Shown here: piece by piece, positions 22,560 to 31,367 of the stretch
How the letters are laid out: every line of letters starts with the position of its first letter
Position numbering within the stretch: position 1 is the stretch's first letter
Assembly: GCA_900318955.1 (NCBI GenBank)
Contig: ONMJ01000006.1
Coordinates: 1-33,585 of the forward strand
Reading direction: 5' to 3'
Origin: an uncultured Bacteroidales bacterium
GTDB lineage: Bacteria; Bacteroidota; Bacteroidia; Bacteroidales; UBA932
DNA length: 33,585 bases
Made by a program: the position numbers and the translations under genes
Notes under the pieces: model-generated
Database searches by the model: none
Seen by the model: the letters and a program-made list of their open reading frames with translations, nothing else
What the model was told of the DNA's origin: nothing

Positions 22560-24998
22560 ATGAAAAGAATCTTAACTATTTTTATACTGTCATTTGCTGC
22601 CACGATTCAGGGATTTGCGCAGAAAGGAGGCAGCGCTACGGTCAGCGGCTATATTATTGACGAATCTACAGGAGAAACCCTCATAGGAGCCGGAGCCCTT
22701 GTGAGGTCAGGAGCTAAAAGCGGTACCGGGGCGGTGACAAATGTCTATGGCTATTATACATTGACAATCCCAAGAGGCGATGTGTCACTCCAATTCAGCT
22801 ATGTCGGTTTTACGGATGAGACCCGCTCGTTCCGACTACGCTCGGATACTACAATAAACATTGCTCTTACGCCATCATCTGTTCTAAAAGAATCGATGGT
22901 GGTTGCACAAAAAGATGCGGGTATCCAGTCGACCTATCTTGGCGCTATTGATGTTCCACTCGCTCACATCCGGAATACTCCCGTCCTGCTCGGTGAGGCA
23001 GATGTCCTCAAGGCTCTCCAGATGATGCCGGGGGTTCAAGGCGGAAACGAAGGATTTACAGGTCTTTACGTGCGCGGAGGCGGTCCTGACGAGAATCTCA
23101 TTCTCCTTGACGGCGTACCGATCTACAATGTGGACCACATGCTGGGGTTATTCTCGATTTTCCAGCCTGAGGCAGTAAAAAAGGTGACACTCTACAAAGG
23201 ATCGTTTCCCGCCCGCTACGGTGGCAGGGTGAGCAGCATTGTTGACATCAGGACAAACGACGGTAATCTCAAAGAGACACACGGAAGTGTCAGCATAGGG
23301 GTCGTGAGCGATAAATTCCACCTTGAAGGTCCGATAATCAAAGACAAGCTCAGTTATTCCATAAGTGCCAGGGGCATGCACACAGCACTCTGGGACCCTT
23401 TTATCAGGCTTGCCCTCAAGAATCAGAATGTATATGGCAACTATTTCTTCTATGATCTCACCGGAAAATTATCATGGAGACTTAGTGACAAGGACAGGTT
23501 CTTTCTCGGAGCATACAGTGGAAGGGATCGGCTTGGAGTGAAAGAAGAGAACGAAGGGGAGTACAAACTAGGGATAGATGAAGATGCGGTGACATATCAT
23601 TCTTTTGACCGCGCCAAAGTCGGCCTTTCCTGGGGTAATGACGTTGTCTCGCTTCGATGGAACCATATTTTCTCACAAAAACTCTTTGCCAACACAACTG
23701 TTGCGTTCAATAAGTATCGGATGAATATGAGTTCTCTTTCAACGGAGGAGACCAGGAAAGCAGACATGACGGAGCGTTATGAATACGATATAAAATATAA
23801 CTCCGGCATACGCGACTGGAGCGGTAAGCTCGATTTCGACTATGTCCCGACTCCCCAGCATCTGATAAAATTCGGAGCTGAATATGTGTTCCATACATTC
23901 ATTCCCGAGACTGTCTCACTCATCACCGCCACCATGGAATATGGAGGAGAACCGGTCAATAGCAAGATGGATCTGTCTAATACTGATTCTTATACCGGCC
24001 ATGACTTTTCTGTCTATGCCGAAGATGATTTCTCGATTGGAGACCATCTCACTGTCAATCCCGGAATACATGCTACCTTATTCTCAACAGATGGAAAGAA
24101 CTATTTCAGTGTTCAACCCAGAGTATCGGCCAAATTATCCTTTGACCCCGGAATATCGCTAAAGGCCGGTTATGCCAGGATGGCCCAGTATGTCCATCTT
24201 CTAAGTTCAGCTCAAATTTCCCTTCCGATTGATCTATGGGTTCCAATTACAAAGAATATACGCCCCGTAACGTCGGATCAATTCTCTGCCGGAATATACT
24301 ATGACGGTCTGAAAGGATGGGAATTCTCGATTGAAGGCTATCTTAAGTACATGAACAATATCCTCGAATATAAGGATGCTTCCATAGTTATCGCTACTAG
24401 CGGAAATTGGGAGGAAAAGGTTGAAATGGGGCAGGGAAGAGCCCGAGGGATTGAGTTCTTTGCTCAGAAGACATCTGGTAAAGCTACCGGATGGGTCGCA
24501 TATACCCTTGCAAAATCTGATAGAAGATTCCCGGACGGGAGCATAAACCTTGGAGAATGGTTCCCATATAAATACGACAGAAGGCACAATATCAATATCT
24601 GTCTCAATTATGAGATAAGCAAGCACTTTGACCTTAATGCGACATGGTCTTACATGAGCGGAATTGCCACCACTCTTCCTCTCCAAAAGACTTCTGTACT
24701 CACTCCGGAAGGGGCATCTTATACGGCCGATTATGTGGTCAACAGGAACAACTATCGCCTCCCTTCGAGCCATAGGCTCAATGTAGGAATGAATTTCCAT
24801 AGGAGCAAAAAACATGGTGAGAGCATCTGGAATCTCAGCGTGTACAATGTCTATAACCGTATGAACCCCAACTTTGTTTTTCTCGGTTACGACACGAGAA
24901 AAAATGAGTCCACCGGCCAATATGAGACTGTTCTTGTGATGGATAAATACACAATTCTTCCGATAATTCCTTCTATCTCATATACAAGAAAATTCTAG
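22560..24998 (+). CDS. TonB-dependent outer-membrane receptor with CarboxypepD_reg-like N domain
   Basis: An 812-residue outer-membrane receptor. A signal peptide (MKRILTIFILSFAATIQGFA) is followed by a CarboxypepD_reg-like beta-sandwich (about 27-110, SGYIIDESTGETLIGAGALV), then the plug domain (about 135-235) with LKALQMMPGVQGGNEGF, LYVRGGGPDENLILLDGVP and FPARYGGRVSSIVDIRT. The remaining 570 residues form the 22-strand barrel ending in YTRKF with a C-terminal Phe. It is followed after 7 bases by a DUF4249 lipoprotein rather than SusD, so it belongs to the receptor/DUF4249 type whose ligands are mostly unknown. I use the ATG at 22560, after the PAP2 stop, because the signal peptide starts there. 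Confidence 0.93.
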   Translation: MKRILTIFILSFAATIQGFAQKGGSATVSGYIIDESTGETLIGAGALVRSGAKSGTGAVTNVYGYYTLTIPRGDVSLQFSYVGFTDETRSFRLRSDTTINIALTPSSVLKESMVVAQKDAGIQSTYLGAIDVPLAHIRNTPVLLGEADVLKALQMMPGVQGGNEGFTGLYVRGGGPDENLILLDGVPIYNVDHMLGLFSIFQPEAVKKVTLYKGSFPARYGGRVSSIVDIRTNDGNLKETHGSVSIGVVSDKFHLEGPIIKDKLSYSISARGMHTALWDPFIRLALKNQNVYGNYFFYDLTGKLSWRLSDKDRFFLGAYSGRDRLGVKEENEGEYKLGIDEDAVTYHSFDRAKVGLSWGNDVVSLRWNHIFSQKLFANTTVAFNKYRMNMSSLSTEETRKADMTERYEYDIKYNSGIRDWSGKLDFDYVPTPQHLIKFGAEYVFHTFIPETVSLITATMEYGGEPVNSKMDLSNTDSYTGHDFSVYAEDDFSIGDHLTVNPGIHATLFSTDGKNYFSVQPRVSAKLSFDPGISLKAGYARMAQYVHLLSSAQISLPIDLWVPITKNIRPVTSDQFSAGIYYDGLKGWEFSIEGYLKYMNNILEYKDASIVIATSGNWEEKVEMGQGRARGIEFFAQKTSGKATGWVAYTLAKSDRRFPDGSINLGEWFPYKYDRRHNINICLNYEISKHFDLNATWSYMSGIATTLPLQKTSVLTPEGASYTADYVVNRNNYRLPSSHRLNVGMNFHRSKKHGESIWNLSVYNVYNRMNPNFVFLGYDTRKNESTGQYETVLVMDKYTILPIIPSISYTRKF

Positions 24999-25005
24999 AA
25001 AGACT

Positions 25006-26022
25006 ATGAAAATCAGATTGTTCCCATTGTTGATCGCGGCATTTGCAGCCTTCCTCTCTTGTGAAAACGAGATAGTCATCGGCGTCGACGAGGTCGACCC
25101 GTATATTATCATGAATGCTCAGCTTCATACGGATGACTCGACGCATTCAATTGTTCTTACGATCGGACGTCGGGACGGCACTGACCCTTGCAGCGGAGCC
25201 GATGTAAAAGTCTTTCTGAATGATAATCCTGCGATCAGGGCCGTAGAAGTCGAGATGGAAGAAATGTATGAGAAATCAGTGTATATGTTCGACGCCAAGA
25301 TTCGCCCGGGGGACAGGGTGAGGATTGAGGCACGGGTAGGCTCCATGCTTGCCAAAGCCGATGTAACAGCGCCAGAAGCACCTGTCATAGAGGATGTTGA
25401 CTTTTCCATGAAAGAAAACCCTGCGGCTGAGGACCCGGATAATAGAAGGTATTATGCTCTCAAAACTAAGATAAAGGATCTTCAAGGGAAGTCATATTAC
25501 CGTTGCAAGATAGGAGCGGAATATGAGGCTGTGACAGATACTTCGTCCAGAATGCTTTATACCGATATGAATATTCTCGACCAATCGGCAGAACCCTTGC
25601 TTACTGCAGGGTGGGCAACGGGAGAAGAGGATTTTAATCTCAGTAACATTTTTTCTACAGAGAATTCATACTCTATTTTCACTGACGACTCATTCGAAGA
25701 TGGGGAGTATACTCTCAATCTGAGAGCACCTGTAGTGTGGGTTAATTCTCCGTGGTTTAACGATCCCGATTATGTAATCTCCGATAAGGTATTGATGAAG
25801 CCGACGGCCGTTGTGAAGCTATACTCAATGTCTTTCCTTCAGTATCGCTATATTATCTCACTCTATAACTATGATCTATTCGGATACGAGGTATCTATAA
25901 TAGCGGAACCCGTGTCTCTCCCTTCCAATGTCGAGGGAGGACTCGGGTTCGTAAGCGTGGAATCTTATAGCGAGTATAAAGTTCCTCTGCCTGAATTTGA
26001 ATTAGGCGGTCGTTATTATTAA
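25006..26022 (+). CDS. DUF4249-family lipoprotein, receptor partner
   Basis: A 338-residue lipoprotein (MKIRLFPLLIAAFAAFLSC, C19) of the DUF4249 type. Its beta-rich sequence starts with VDPYIIMNAQLHTDDSTHSI and an early ADVKVFLNDNP strand, the usual DUF4249 opening in which a first Ig-like domain is followed by a larger beta domain. Members sit next to a TonB-dependent receptor, as here (7-base gap), and probably cover or assist it at the cell surface. It closes the operon that began at 20916. Its stop overlaps that of the convergent codB by three bases, with no terminator between them. Confidence 0.82.
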   Translation: MKIRLFPLLIAAFAAFLSCENEIVIGVDEVDPYIIMNAQLHTDDSTHSIVLTIGRRDGTDPCSGADVKVFLNDNPAIRAVEVEMEEMYEKSVYMFDAKIRPGDRVRIEARVGSMLAKADVTAPEAPVIEDVDFSMKENPAAEDPDNRRYYALKTKIKDLQGKSYYRCKIGAEYEAVTDTSSRMLYTDMNILDQSAEPLLTAGWATGEEDFNLSNIFSTENSYSIFTDDSFEDGEYTLNLRAPVVWVNSPWFNDPDYVISDKVLMKPTAVVKLYSMSFLQYRYIISLYNYDLFGYEVSIIAEPVSLPSNVEGGLGFVSVESYSEYKVPLPEFELGGRYY

Positions 26023-27269
26023 TTCTTTTTGCTTACAGCCTGGCCGATAAGGTAGCAAACTGCGGCCACTGCCATTCCGTTGATGGCAGGGAAACCCCAA
26101 TGGAGGAGATTGGCTACAACTGCGCCAAGGACAACTCCTGCAACAGCCCACCAATCTACAGTCTTTTCGGGAAGAGAAGAATCAAGATACTGCTTCCTGT
26201 GAGTGAAGTAACTGATTATTAGAATGATACCGATAGGAGGCAGGGTACAGTTGAGAACATTCAGCCAGCCGCAGAAATTCCAGTAAAGCCAAACGGCAGC
26301 AACAGTTCCGATAAGTCCGGAGAGGAGGACCATTTTTTTCTTGTCCGCTCCGAATATGTTCGAAAGTCCAAGACCTGCAGTATAGAGAGCATTATCATTT
26401 GTGGTCCAGATATTCAGGCCAAGGACGAGGACTGCGACATAGAAAAGATTGAGGTTGAGCATGACCTCGAAAATATCATTTCCCCCAACATAGATACTGG
26501 AAACGGCTCCAAAGAGGAACATGAGGCTATTTCCGATGAAGAAAGCGATAACTGTAACAATTAGACCGATTTTTCCATTCTTCGCGAAGCGAGTGAAGTT
26601 TGGTGTCGCCGTTCCTCCCGAGACGAAGCTTCCGATAACAAGACCGGCGCCGGCAATAACTCCAAGATCTTTTGCTCCTTTGGAGAACTGCTCAACAAGA
26701 CCGAGATCTCCCCGGTTAATCGCCATAATCATGGCAACGGTTCCGAGGATTGCCACGGCCGGAACAGCGATGTAACTGACTATGGTAAGACTCTTGATTC
26801 CGAAATATGCACTGGCTGTCATAAGGATACCGGCGATGGCTACAAGCAGATATCCCTGCCAAGGCATGCTGTCCGGAGTGACTTCAAGTCCCATCAGTTC
26901 TTTTGCAACGGGGATTGCAAACATGGCGAGACCAACGCCGAACCACCCGATCTGGGTGAAACTGATCATTGCACTTGGAAGGTAACTGCCTTTCTTTCCA
27001 AAACTTCCATGCGCGAGCATGTCGAGAGAAAGACCGCTCTCAGCTCCGATGTAACCGAGAGTTCCAGTGTAAGCGGCCAGGATAAGTCCTCCAAGAAGAA
27101 GGGCCCATACAAAGCCCCACCAGTCAAGACCTGCTGCGAGTTGCTGCCCGACCCACATGCTCGCTGAGAAGAAAGTGAATCCGAGCATGATCATAAACAT
27201 GCTGAGTGTCGATTTGCGACCGAGACGGTCTACCGGTCTTCCGGTGTAGTCTGCATCATTCGTTTTCAT
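26019..27269 (-). CDS. codB: Cytosine permease (NCS1 family)
   Basis: A 416-residue NCS1 transporter with 12 likely membrane helices. The N-terminal part (DYTGRPVDRLGRKSTLSMF, then SASMWVGQQLAAGLDWWGF) and the middle part (VSGGTATPNFTRFAKNG) match CodB-like cytosine permeases. It would import cytosine with Na+ or H+. The gene overlaps the upstream phosphoribosyltransferase-like gene by 14 bases; no cytosine deaminase (codA) is next to it. The N-terminal region therefore lies in a two-gene nucleobase unit with its promoter at 28375-28382. Other NCS1 substrates such as hydroxymethylpyrimidine or allantoin remain possible. Confidence 0.85.
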   Translation of the reverse strand: MKTNDADYTGRPVDRLGRKSTLSMFMIMLGFTFFSASMWVGQQLAAGLDWWGFVWALLLGGLILAAYTGTLGYIGAESGLSLDMLAHGSFGKKGSYLPSAMISFTQIGWFGVGLAMFAIPVAKELMGLEVTPDSMPWQGYLLVAIAGILMTASAYFGIKSLTIVSYIAVPAVAILGTVAMIMAINRGDLGLVEQFSKGAKDLGVIAGAGLVIGSFVSGGTATPNFTRFAKNGKIGLIVTVIAFFIGNSLMFLFGAVSSIYVGGNDIFEVMLNLNLFYVAVLVLGLNIWTTNDNALYTAGLGLSNIFGADKKKMVLLSGLIGTVAAVWLYWNFCGWLNVLNCTLPPIGIILIISYFTHRKQYLDSSLPEKTVDWWAVAGVVLGAVVANLLHWGFPAINGMAVAAVCYLIGQAVSKKN

Positions 27270-28344
27270 ACTGTTTTTTGATTAAATTGATACTGTTGAT
27301 TCTTCTTTCAGCTAAAGACCCAAGGTCAGGAACCGCCGCGAAAACTCTCTGCTCCTTTTCCCACAAGGGTATTGTTACTTCTTCTGGAAGCTCTTGTAAA
27401 TGAGTTATTTGCCTCCAAGTGTCAAAGGATACAGGCCACTTGTATCCAAGCTTTTCATCACGCAAGGCGACTGCGTCGATAATATCGGCGCGATCATTAA
27501 TTCCTTTCCAATACTCGAGCACCTCATCAAAATGATCCGGAATATTATATCTTCTCGCCCCTCCGTCGTAGATTATGCATTTTTCATAAATGGCATCCGG
27601 GTGGTCTGCGATAAAACTTCTGAACTCAGGACTCACTGCACCTGAATTCCAGCCAAAATCAATATCCGGGACATTGATTCCACTTACGCCTTTATCCTCA
27701 TAGACAGTGAAAATACCTTCAATGAAAAAACATTCAAACCCCTCAAAACCGGGGAATAGGAGTCTGAACTCTTCGGTGAGTTTCTCCATCAGAGTTATTG
27801 CCTTGGAACCTCCGATAGTAAAGAAAATGACTTTTCGGATACTTCCACCGCCTTTGTGGAAAGCATCTGCGACATGTTTTATGCAGTGCCTTAGGGTCTC
27901 TCCGCTGGCAATTATATCTCCGATAGCAATAATCCTGTCTTTTGTTGGACGGATTTGATCATATTTAATCTCAAGTCCGGTAATAACATGGTCCTTGATT
28001 ATTCTCTCGCACGAGACAAAGTGCATATCCCTGACCCTTATTCCGACCTTAGACGCCGCTTCCTCGAGAGGATAGTTAAGACCTCCACGAAGGATAGTCA
28101 GAATATCAATATCGCCGCTCTTGCCTGAAGGGAAAAGGTGGCGTAGAGCGGCGATAGTTTCATCGAGAAGAGCTGAGTAACAGGGGAATCCGACAGTTTC
28201 GGGGGAAGAAAGGAGTTTGCGGCTCCCGGGACCGCTCAAGACGAAATATCTGTTTTGAAGTCCTTTGGACTCCAGCGAATAAATATTCGTACTTTCGTAC
28301 AAGCCGACATTACGAAGGCTTGCAGTATCGAGTATAGTGGACAT
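27256..28344 (-). CDS. Unusual phosphoribosyltransferase-like protein coupled to codB
   Basis: A 362-residue cytosolic protein. Residues 138-150 (IIAIGDIIASGET) have the shape of the type I PRTase PRPP-binding motif (hydrophobic strand, acidic pair, SGxT loop), but with GD in place of the usual DD/ED pair. An upstream element ILRGGLNYPL (84-93) resembles the uracil/hypoxanthine PRTase loop after the second strand. About 150 residues beyond the PRTase core have no similarity I recognise (conserved-looking YDGGARRYNIPDHFDEVLEYW). It overlaps codB by 14 bases and would process the imported base by attaching ribose phosphate, or have a regulatory role like some PRTase-fold proteins. I am confident of the fold, not of the substrate. 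Confidence 0.68.
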   Translation of the reverse strand: MSTILDTASLRNVGLYESTNIYSLESKGLQNRYFVLSGPGSRKLLSSPETVGFPCYSALLDETIAALRHLFPSGKSGDIDILTILRGGLNYPLEEAASKVGIRVRDMHFVSCERIIKDHVITGLEIKYDQIRPTKDRIIAIGDIIASGETLRHCIKHVADAFHKGGGSIRKVIFFTIGGSKAITLMEKLTEEFRLLFPGFEGFECFFIEGIFTVYEDKGVSGINVPDIDFGWNSGAVSPEFRSFIADHPDAIYEKCIIYDGGARRYNIPDHFDEVLEYWKGINDRADIIDAVALRDEKLGYKWPVSFDTWRQITHLQELPEEVTIPLWEKEQRVFAAVPDLGSLAERRINSINLIKKQYENE

Positions 28345-28368
28345 AAAAAAACCCGATTAGATGTAACC

Positions 28369-28386
28369 GGATTACAAAGTTAATCC
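28369..28386 (-). promoter_or_regulatory. -7 promoter box inside a palindrome, possible operator for the PRTase-codB unit
   Basis: Reverse strand TAACTTTG at 28382-28375 is a perfect -7 box 30 bases before the start codon. It is embedded in the inverted repeat GGATTA-6-TAATCC (28369-28374 with 28381-28386), which could be a repressor site covering the box. The palindrome may also be chance. Confidence 0.5.
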
Positions 28387-28412
28387 AATTTTTTATTTTT
28401 CCCACATTTTTT

Positions 28413-29696
28413 TCAATTCTTGGAAAGAATTTTCTGGCTCTGCTCTTTTATCTTGTCAAGGGCTTTTCTCAGCGGTTTGTCGCTACGGAGACGGAAATAT
28501 GCAATCAGATGCTTCCAGTCATTGATATACTCATAGAACACTGTCGGTGCGGCTAAAGAGCCGACGATCATCAGCGGACATACCCACCACGGAAGGAAGA
28601 AAAGCGATACAAGAGAAAGGATTATCTGAATCGGAACATTGATAATATAAAGGGCTACGTGCCGGATAGAATTGATAAAGGTCTTGTCTTTAAGTTTCGG
28701 CTTAATTATCCCGATTAAGATTAGCGCGGGGATTAGGAGAATAGAGAAAAGAGCGACCAGGGGGAAAATGAGAACAAGGATGGCGGCTTTCCCAATTCCT
28801 TCCAGTGGAGTTCGTTTCGAAGTCGAAGCTTTGAGACTGATTCCGCGCTGCTCTCTTTTCTTTGCAATCTTTTCCGCCCACTCTATAAGTTCGGGATTTC
28901 GTTTTATCATCATCGAAGCAGCGTGCTGCATCCACCTCATCCTGCCATACAGAGAGTTTACCTTATGGTCGGAATAGCCGAGATTCATCAGCTCCCATAG
29001 ACCAGTATATCTTTCGTCATCCGGGAGATAAATGATAGTATCTTTCATCCTCTCTTCGAGAGTCAGGAGTATCTTGTGATATATTTCATTCTCGGTTTCA
29101 CCCTTATGCTCCGATAGGAAATCCTGGAGTTTAATGGGCTCGGCAATATTTACTAGAAGAGTCGAACGGTATTCGAAATAATCTCCATACTCCAGTCCGA
29201 TTGGCACGATATAGACCGGCATCTTGTCCCCGGCCCTGTCGATAACACCCATTGCAATGCGTGCAATGCCCTTTTTCAGTGGGAGAAGACTGTGTTTTGG
29301 ACGATGGGCACCTTCAGGAAGAATGCAGAAAGGGACACCGTCACAAATGGCGGAGATACTTTCCTCAATAGTGTCTCCGTTGTTCAGAAGAGCTTCTTTT
29401 CCGTCACGAATCCTGCTGATTGGCAGAATCTTTATGAAGCGGAGAAACTTTGCAAGCCTTGGCTTTTTGAAGATATCAGCGCGGGCAACAAAGACTTTTG
29501 GATCATTATTGATAGAAAGGACGGCAAGAGCGTCCATCAGAGTGTTGCAATGGTTTGGAGCAAGAATAATTGCTCCGTCGGTCGGGAAATTTGAAAGGCC
29601 GCGATACTCGAGCTTGTTGAAAGCCCAGTGAAAGGTCATGTTTTCGTAGCGGAGTAAAAACTCGTAGAGTCTGTCTCTGTCTTGAATCCTAGCCAT
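28413..29696 (-). CDS. PlsC-family lysophospholipid/glycerol-phosphate acyltransferase with C-terminal membrane helices
   Basis: A 427-residue acyltransferase. The catalytic histidine motif is PNHCNTLMDALAVL, the NHxNxxxD variant (five residues between His and Asp instead of four) typical of one bacterial branch of the LPLAT superfamily. The second motif region is ILPEGAHRPKHSLLPLKKG (PEG). After the enzyme domain, residues about 300-395 contain two to three membrane helices (VLIFPLVALFSILLIPAL and the next ones). Such proteins transfer acyl groups to glycerol phosphate or lyso-lipids at the inner membrane. It is the last gene of the lipid operon and overlaps the SDR gene by 8 bases. The acceptor is not determined. 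Confidence 0.85.
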   Translation of the reverse strand: MARIQDRDRLYEFLLRYENMTFHWAFNKLEYRGLSNFPTDGAIILAPNHCNTLMDALAVLSINNDPKVFVARADIFKKPRLAKFLRFIKILPISRIRDGKEALLNNGDTIEESISAICDGVPFCILPEGAHRPKHSLLPLKKGIARIAMGVIDRAGDKMPVYIVPIGLEYGDYFEYRSTLLVNIAEPIKLQDFLSEHKGETENEIYHKILLTLEERMKDTIIYLPDDERYTGLWELMNLGYSDHKVNSLYGRMRWMQHAASMMIKRNPELIEWAEKIAKKREQRGISLKASTSKRTPLEGIGKAAILVLIFPLVALFSILLIPALILIGIIKPKLKDKTFINSIRHVALYIINVPIQIILSLVSLFFLPWWVCPLMIVGSLAAPTVFYEYINDWKHLIAYFRLRSDKPLRKALDKIKEQSQKILSKN

Positions 29697-30504
29697 TGTA
29701 GAGTTTCTTTAGAATTGGAAGTTTCCATCCTTCGGGAAGAATGCGTACGATAAAACCGACAGCCTTATAGTCGAGGCGTGGAATAACCCTGACTTTCATT
29801 TTGGAACGCTGCAATTGCCTAAGGATTGCCTTTCCTATTACCAAAGGCTCCATTCCGGTAGTCTCATCCTTTTCAATCTTGGCGAGATTGTGCTTCATTT
29901 CTTCTTTGTACGGGCAGTCTTCTTCCTGGGAATATGCCGTAAACTTTCTTGCGGCAGTGAATCCTGTCTTGACATCACCTGGAAGAACACTGCAGCACTG
30001 AATTCCCGTCCCCTTAAGCTCCATAGAGAGACTCTCGGAAAGAGAAAGCATTGCGGCTTTTACGGAAGAGTAGAAGCCCTGGAAGGGGAGTTGCAGTATA
30101 GCCATTACGGAAGTCACCGTAATAATCCTTCCAAAACCTTGTTTCCTGAATATCGGCAGGCAGGCTTCGATACACTTTAAAGCGCCGAAATAGCAAGTTT
30201 CGAACTGGAAGCGGGCTTCTTCCTCAGTTGTGCCCTCGACGGGGCCGTAGATGCCGTTCCCCGCGTTGCAAACAAGAGCATCGAGGTGGCCTTCATTTTT
30301 AAGAACCGTCTCGACAGCGTCTTTTACAGAAAGGGCGTCATTGACATCGAGTCGTATAGGTATGATCCCATCTGCAGGATCTCCTGCGGTCCCTCGTCTG
30401 GAACCGGAATAGACTTTCATCCCGTTTTCGGCGAGAAGCTTCGCCGTAGCGGCCCCGATGCCGCTGCTCCCGCCTGTCAGGAGCACAACTTTTACTTTAT
30501 TCAT
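29689..30504 (-). CDS. SDR oxidoreductase in the lipid operon
   Basis: A 271-residue classical short-chain dehydrogenase: TGGSSGIG (10-17), CNAGNGIYG, catalytic SVMAILQLPFQGFYSSVKAA with Tyr and Lys in YSSVK. The Arg-containing SGSRRG stretch after the second strand points to NADP(H). It lies between two acyltransferase genes with 4-base (ATGA) and 8-base overlaps, so it very likely acts on an acyl or acyl-glycerol ketone, for example reduction of a 3-keto or dihydroxyacetone-linked group; this is inference from position. It is not closely similar to the SDR of the sulfonolipid run in substrate loop or C terminus. Confidence 0.85.
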   Translation of the reverse strand: MNKVKVVLLTGGSSGIGAATAKLLAENGMKVYSGSRRGTAGDPADGIIPIRLDVNDALSVKDAVETVLKNEGHLDALVCNAGNGIYGPVEGTTEEEARFQFETCYFGALKCIEACLPIFRKQGFGRIITVTSVMAILQLPFQGFYSSVKAAMLSLSESLSMELKGTGIQCCSVLPGDVKTGFTAARKFTAYSQEEDCPYKEEMKHNLAKIEKDETTGMEPLVIGKAILRQLQRSKMKVRVIPRLDYKAVGFIVRILPEGWKLPILKKLYNG

Positions 30505-31367
30505 AAATCAAGTTCGCTTCTTGGTATGAACGATTCTGGAACAGGCATATCATAGACCTTCGAACGAAGGAATGCCTTGAATTCCTGAAGGTCAGTATAT
30601 TGTTTCTGCTCTTCAACGCTGATAACCTCGCCAATGCCAACTCTTACGGGTTTGCCTTTCTTGTTAGTAATCTCATGACAGAGTCTGAGAAGACGTACTC
30701 TGAAATCTATCAGGCCAAGAATATAATAGAATAATGAATTGCGATCGAAAAAGCGGACTGGAACAATAGGGACTCCAGCCTTCATTATCAGCTTGATTGC
30801 TGCGTCTTGCCACTCCCTGTCGCGGATAATCCATCCTTCGCGCGGTTTAAGGTCCGAGACGGCTCCTGCAGGGAAGAGACATAATGGTTCTCCGTTTCTG
30901 ACTGTCATAAGGGCGTGTTTCACCCCGTTGATAGACTCCGAAGTAGCTGCTTTGTGCTCATCTCCTGTCGGATCCACAGAGATGAAAGAAGGAGCAAGGC
31001 AGCGTATAAGCATCAGAAGCTTGTTGACCATGACCTTTAATCCTGGTCTCTTATGGCCTATCATATCGACCAGAACAATACCGTCAATATGGCCGTATGC
31101 ATGATTGCTGATGGTAATGAATGCACCTTCGGGAAGGTGTTCAAGTCGCTCCGGATGACCGACGAGGTAGTCTATCCCTACATAGTCAAGAATACCTTTA
31201 GCCGCGTCCGGCCCGAATTCAATGCCTGCATCTTCGACACTCTGGTGGATTCTATTGATTTTATCAACACCTGCGAACCGCATTAGACCTTTTAAAAAAG
31301 CGTTCCCCACTTTTCCGCGGAAAAGCGGGGATAATTTCTCAAGGTCTTTGACGGTAATTACTCCCAT
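30501..31367 (-). CDS. OlsA/GlsA-like lysophospholipid O-acyltransferase (hemolysin-like)
   Basis: A 288-residue LPLAT protein of the group once called putative hemolysins. The catalytic motif is SNHAYGHIDGIVLVD, corresponding to NHPFGGIDG in relatives, and FPAGAVSDLKPREGWIIRDREW is the typical second block. In Bacteroides a similar enzyme (GlsA) adds the O-linked acyl chain in glycine lipids together with an N-acyltransferase GlsB, which is not in this window. It starts immediately after the CDP-alcohol phosphotransferase stop and overlaps the SDR gene by four bases. Whether it makes glycine/ornithine-type lipids or acylates a lyso-phospholipid is open. Confidence 0.83.
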   Translation of the reverse strand: MGVITVKDLEKLSPLFRGKVGNAFLKGLMRFAGVDKINRIHQSVEDAGIEFGPDAAKGILDYVGIDYLVGHPERLEHLPEGAFITISNHAYGHIDGIVLVDMIGHKRPGLKVMVNKLLMLIRCLAPSFISVDPTGDEHKAATSESINGVKHALMTVRNGEPLCLFPAGAVSDLKPREGWIIRDREWQDAAIKLIMKAGVPIVPVRFFDRNSLFYYILGLIDFRVRLLRLCHEITNKKGKPVRVGIGEVISVEEQKQYTDLQEFKAFLRSKVYDMPVPESFIPRSELDL

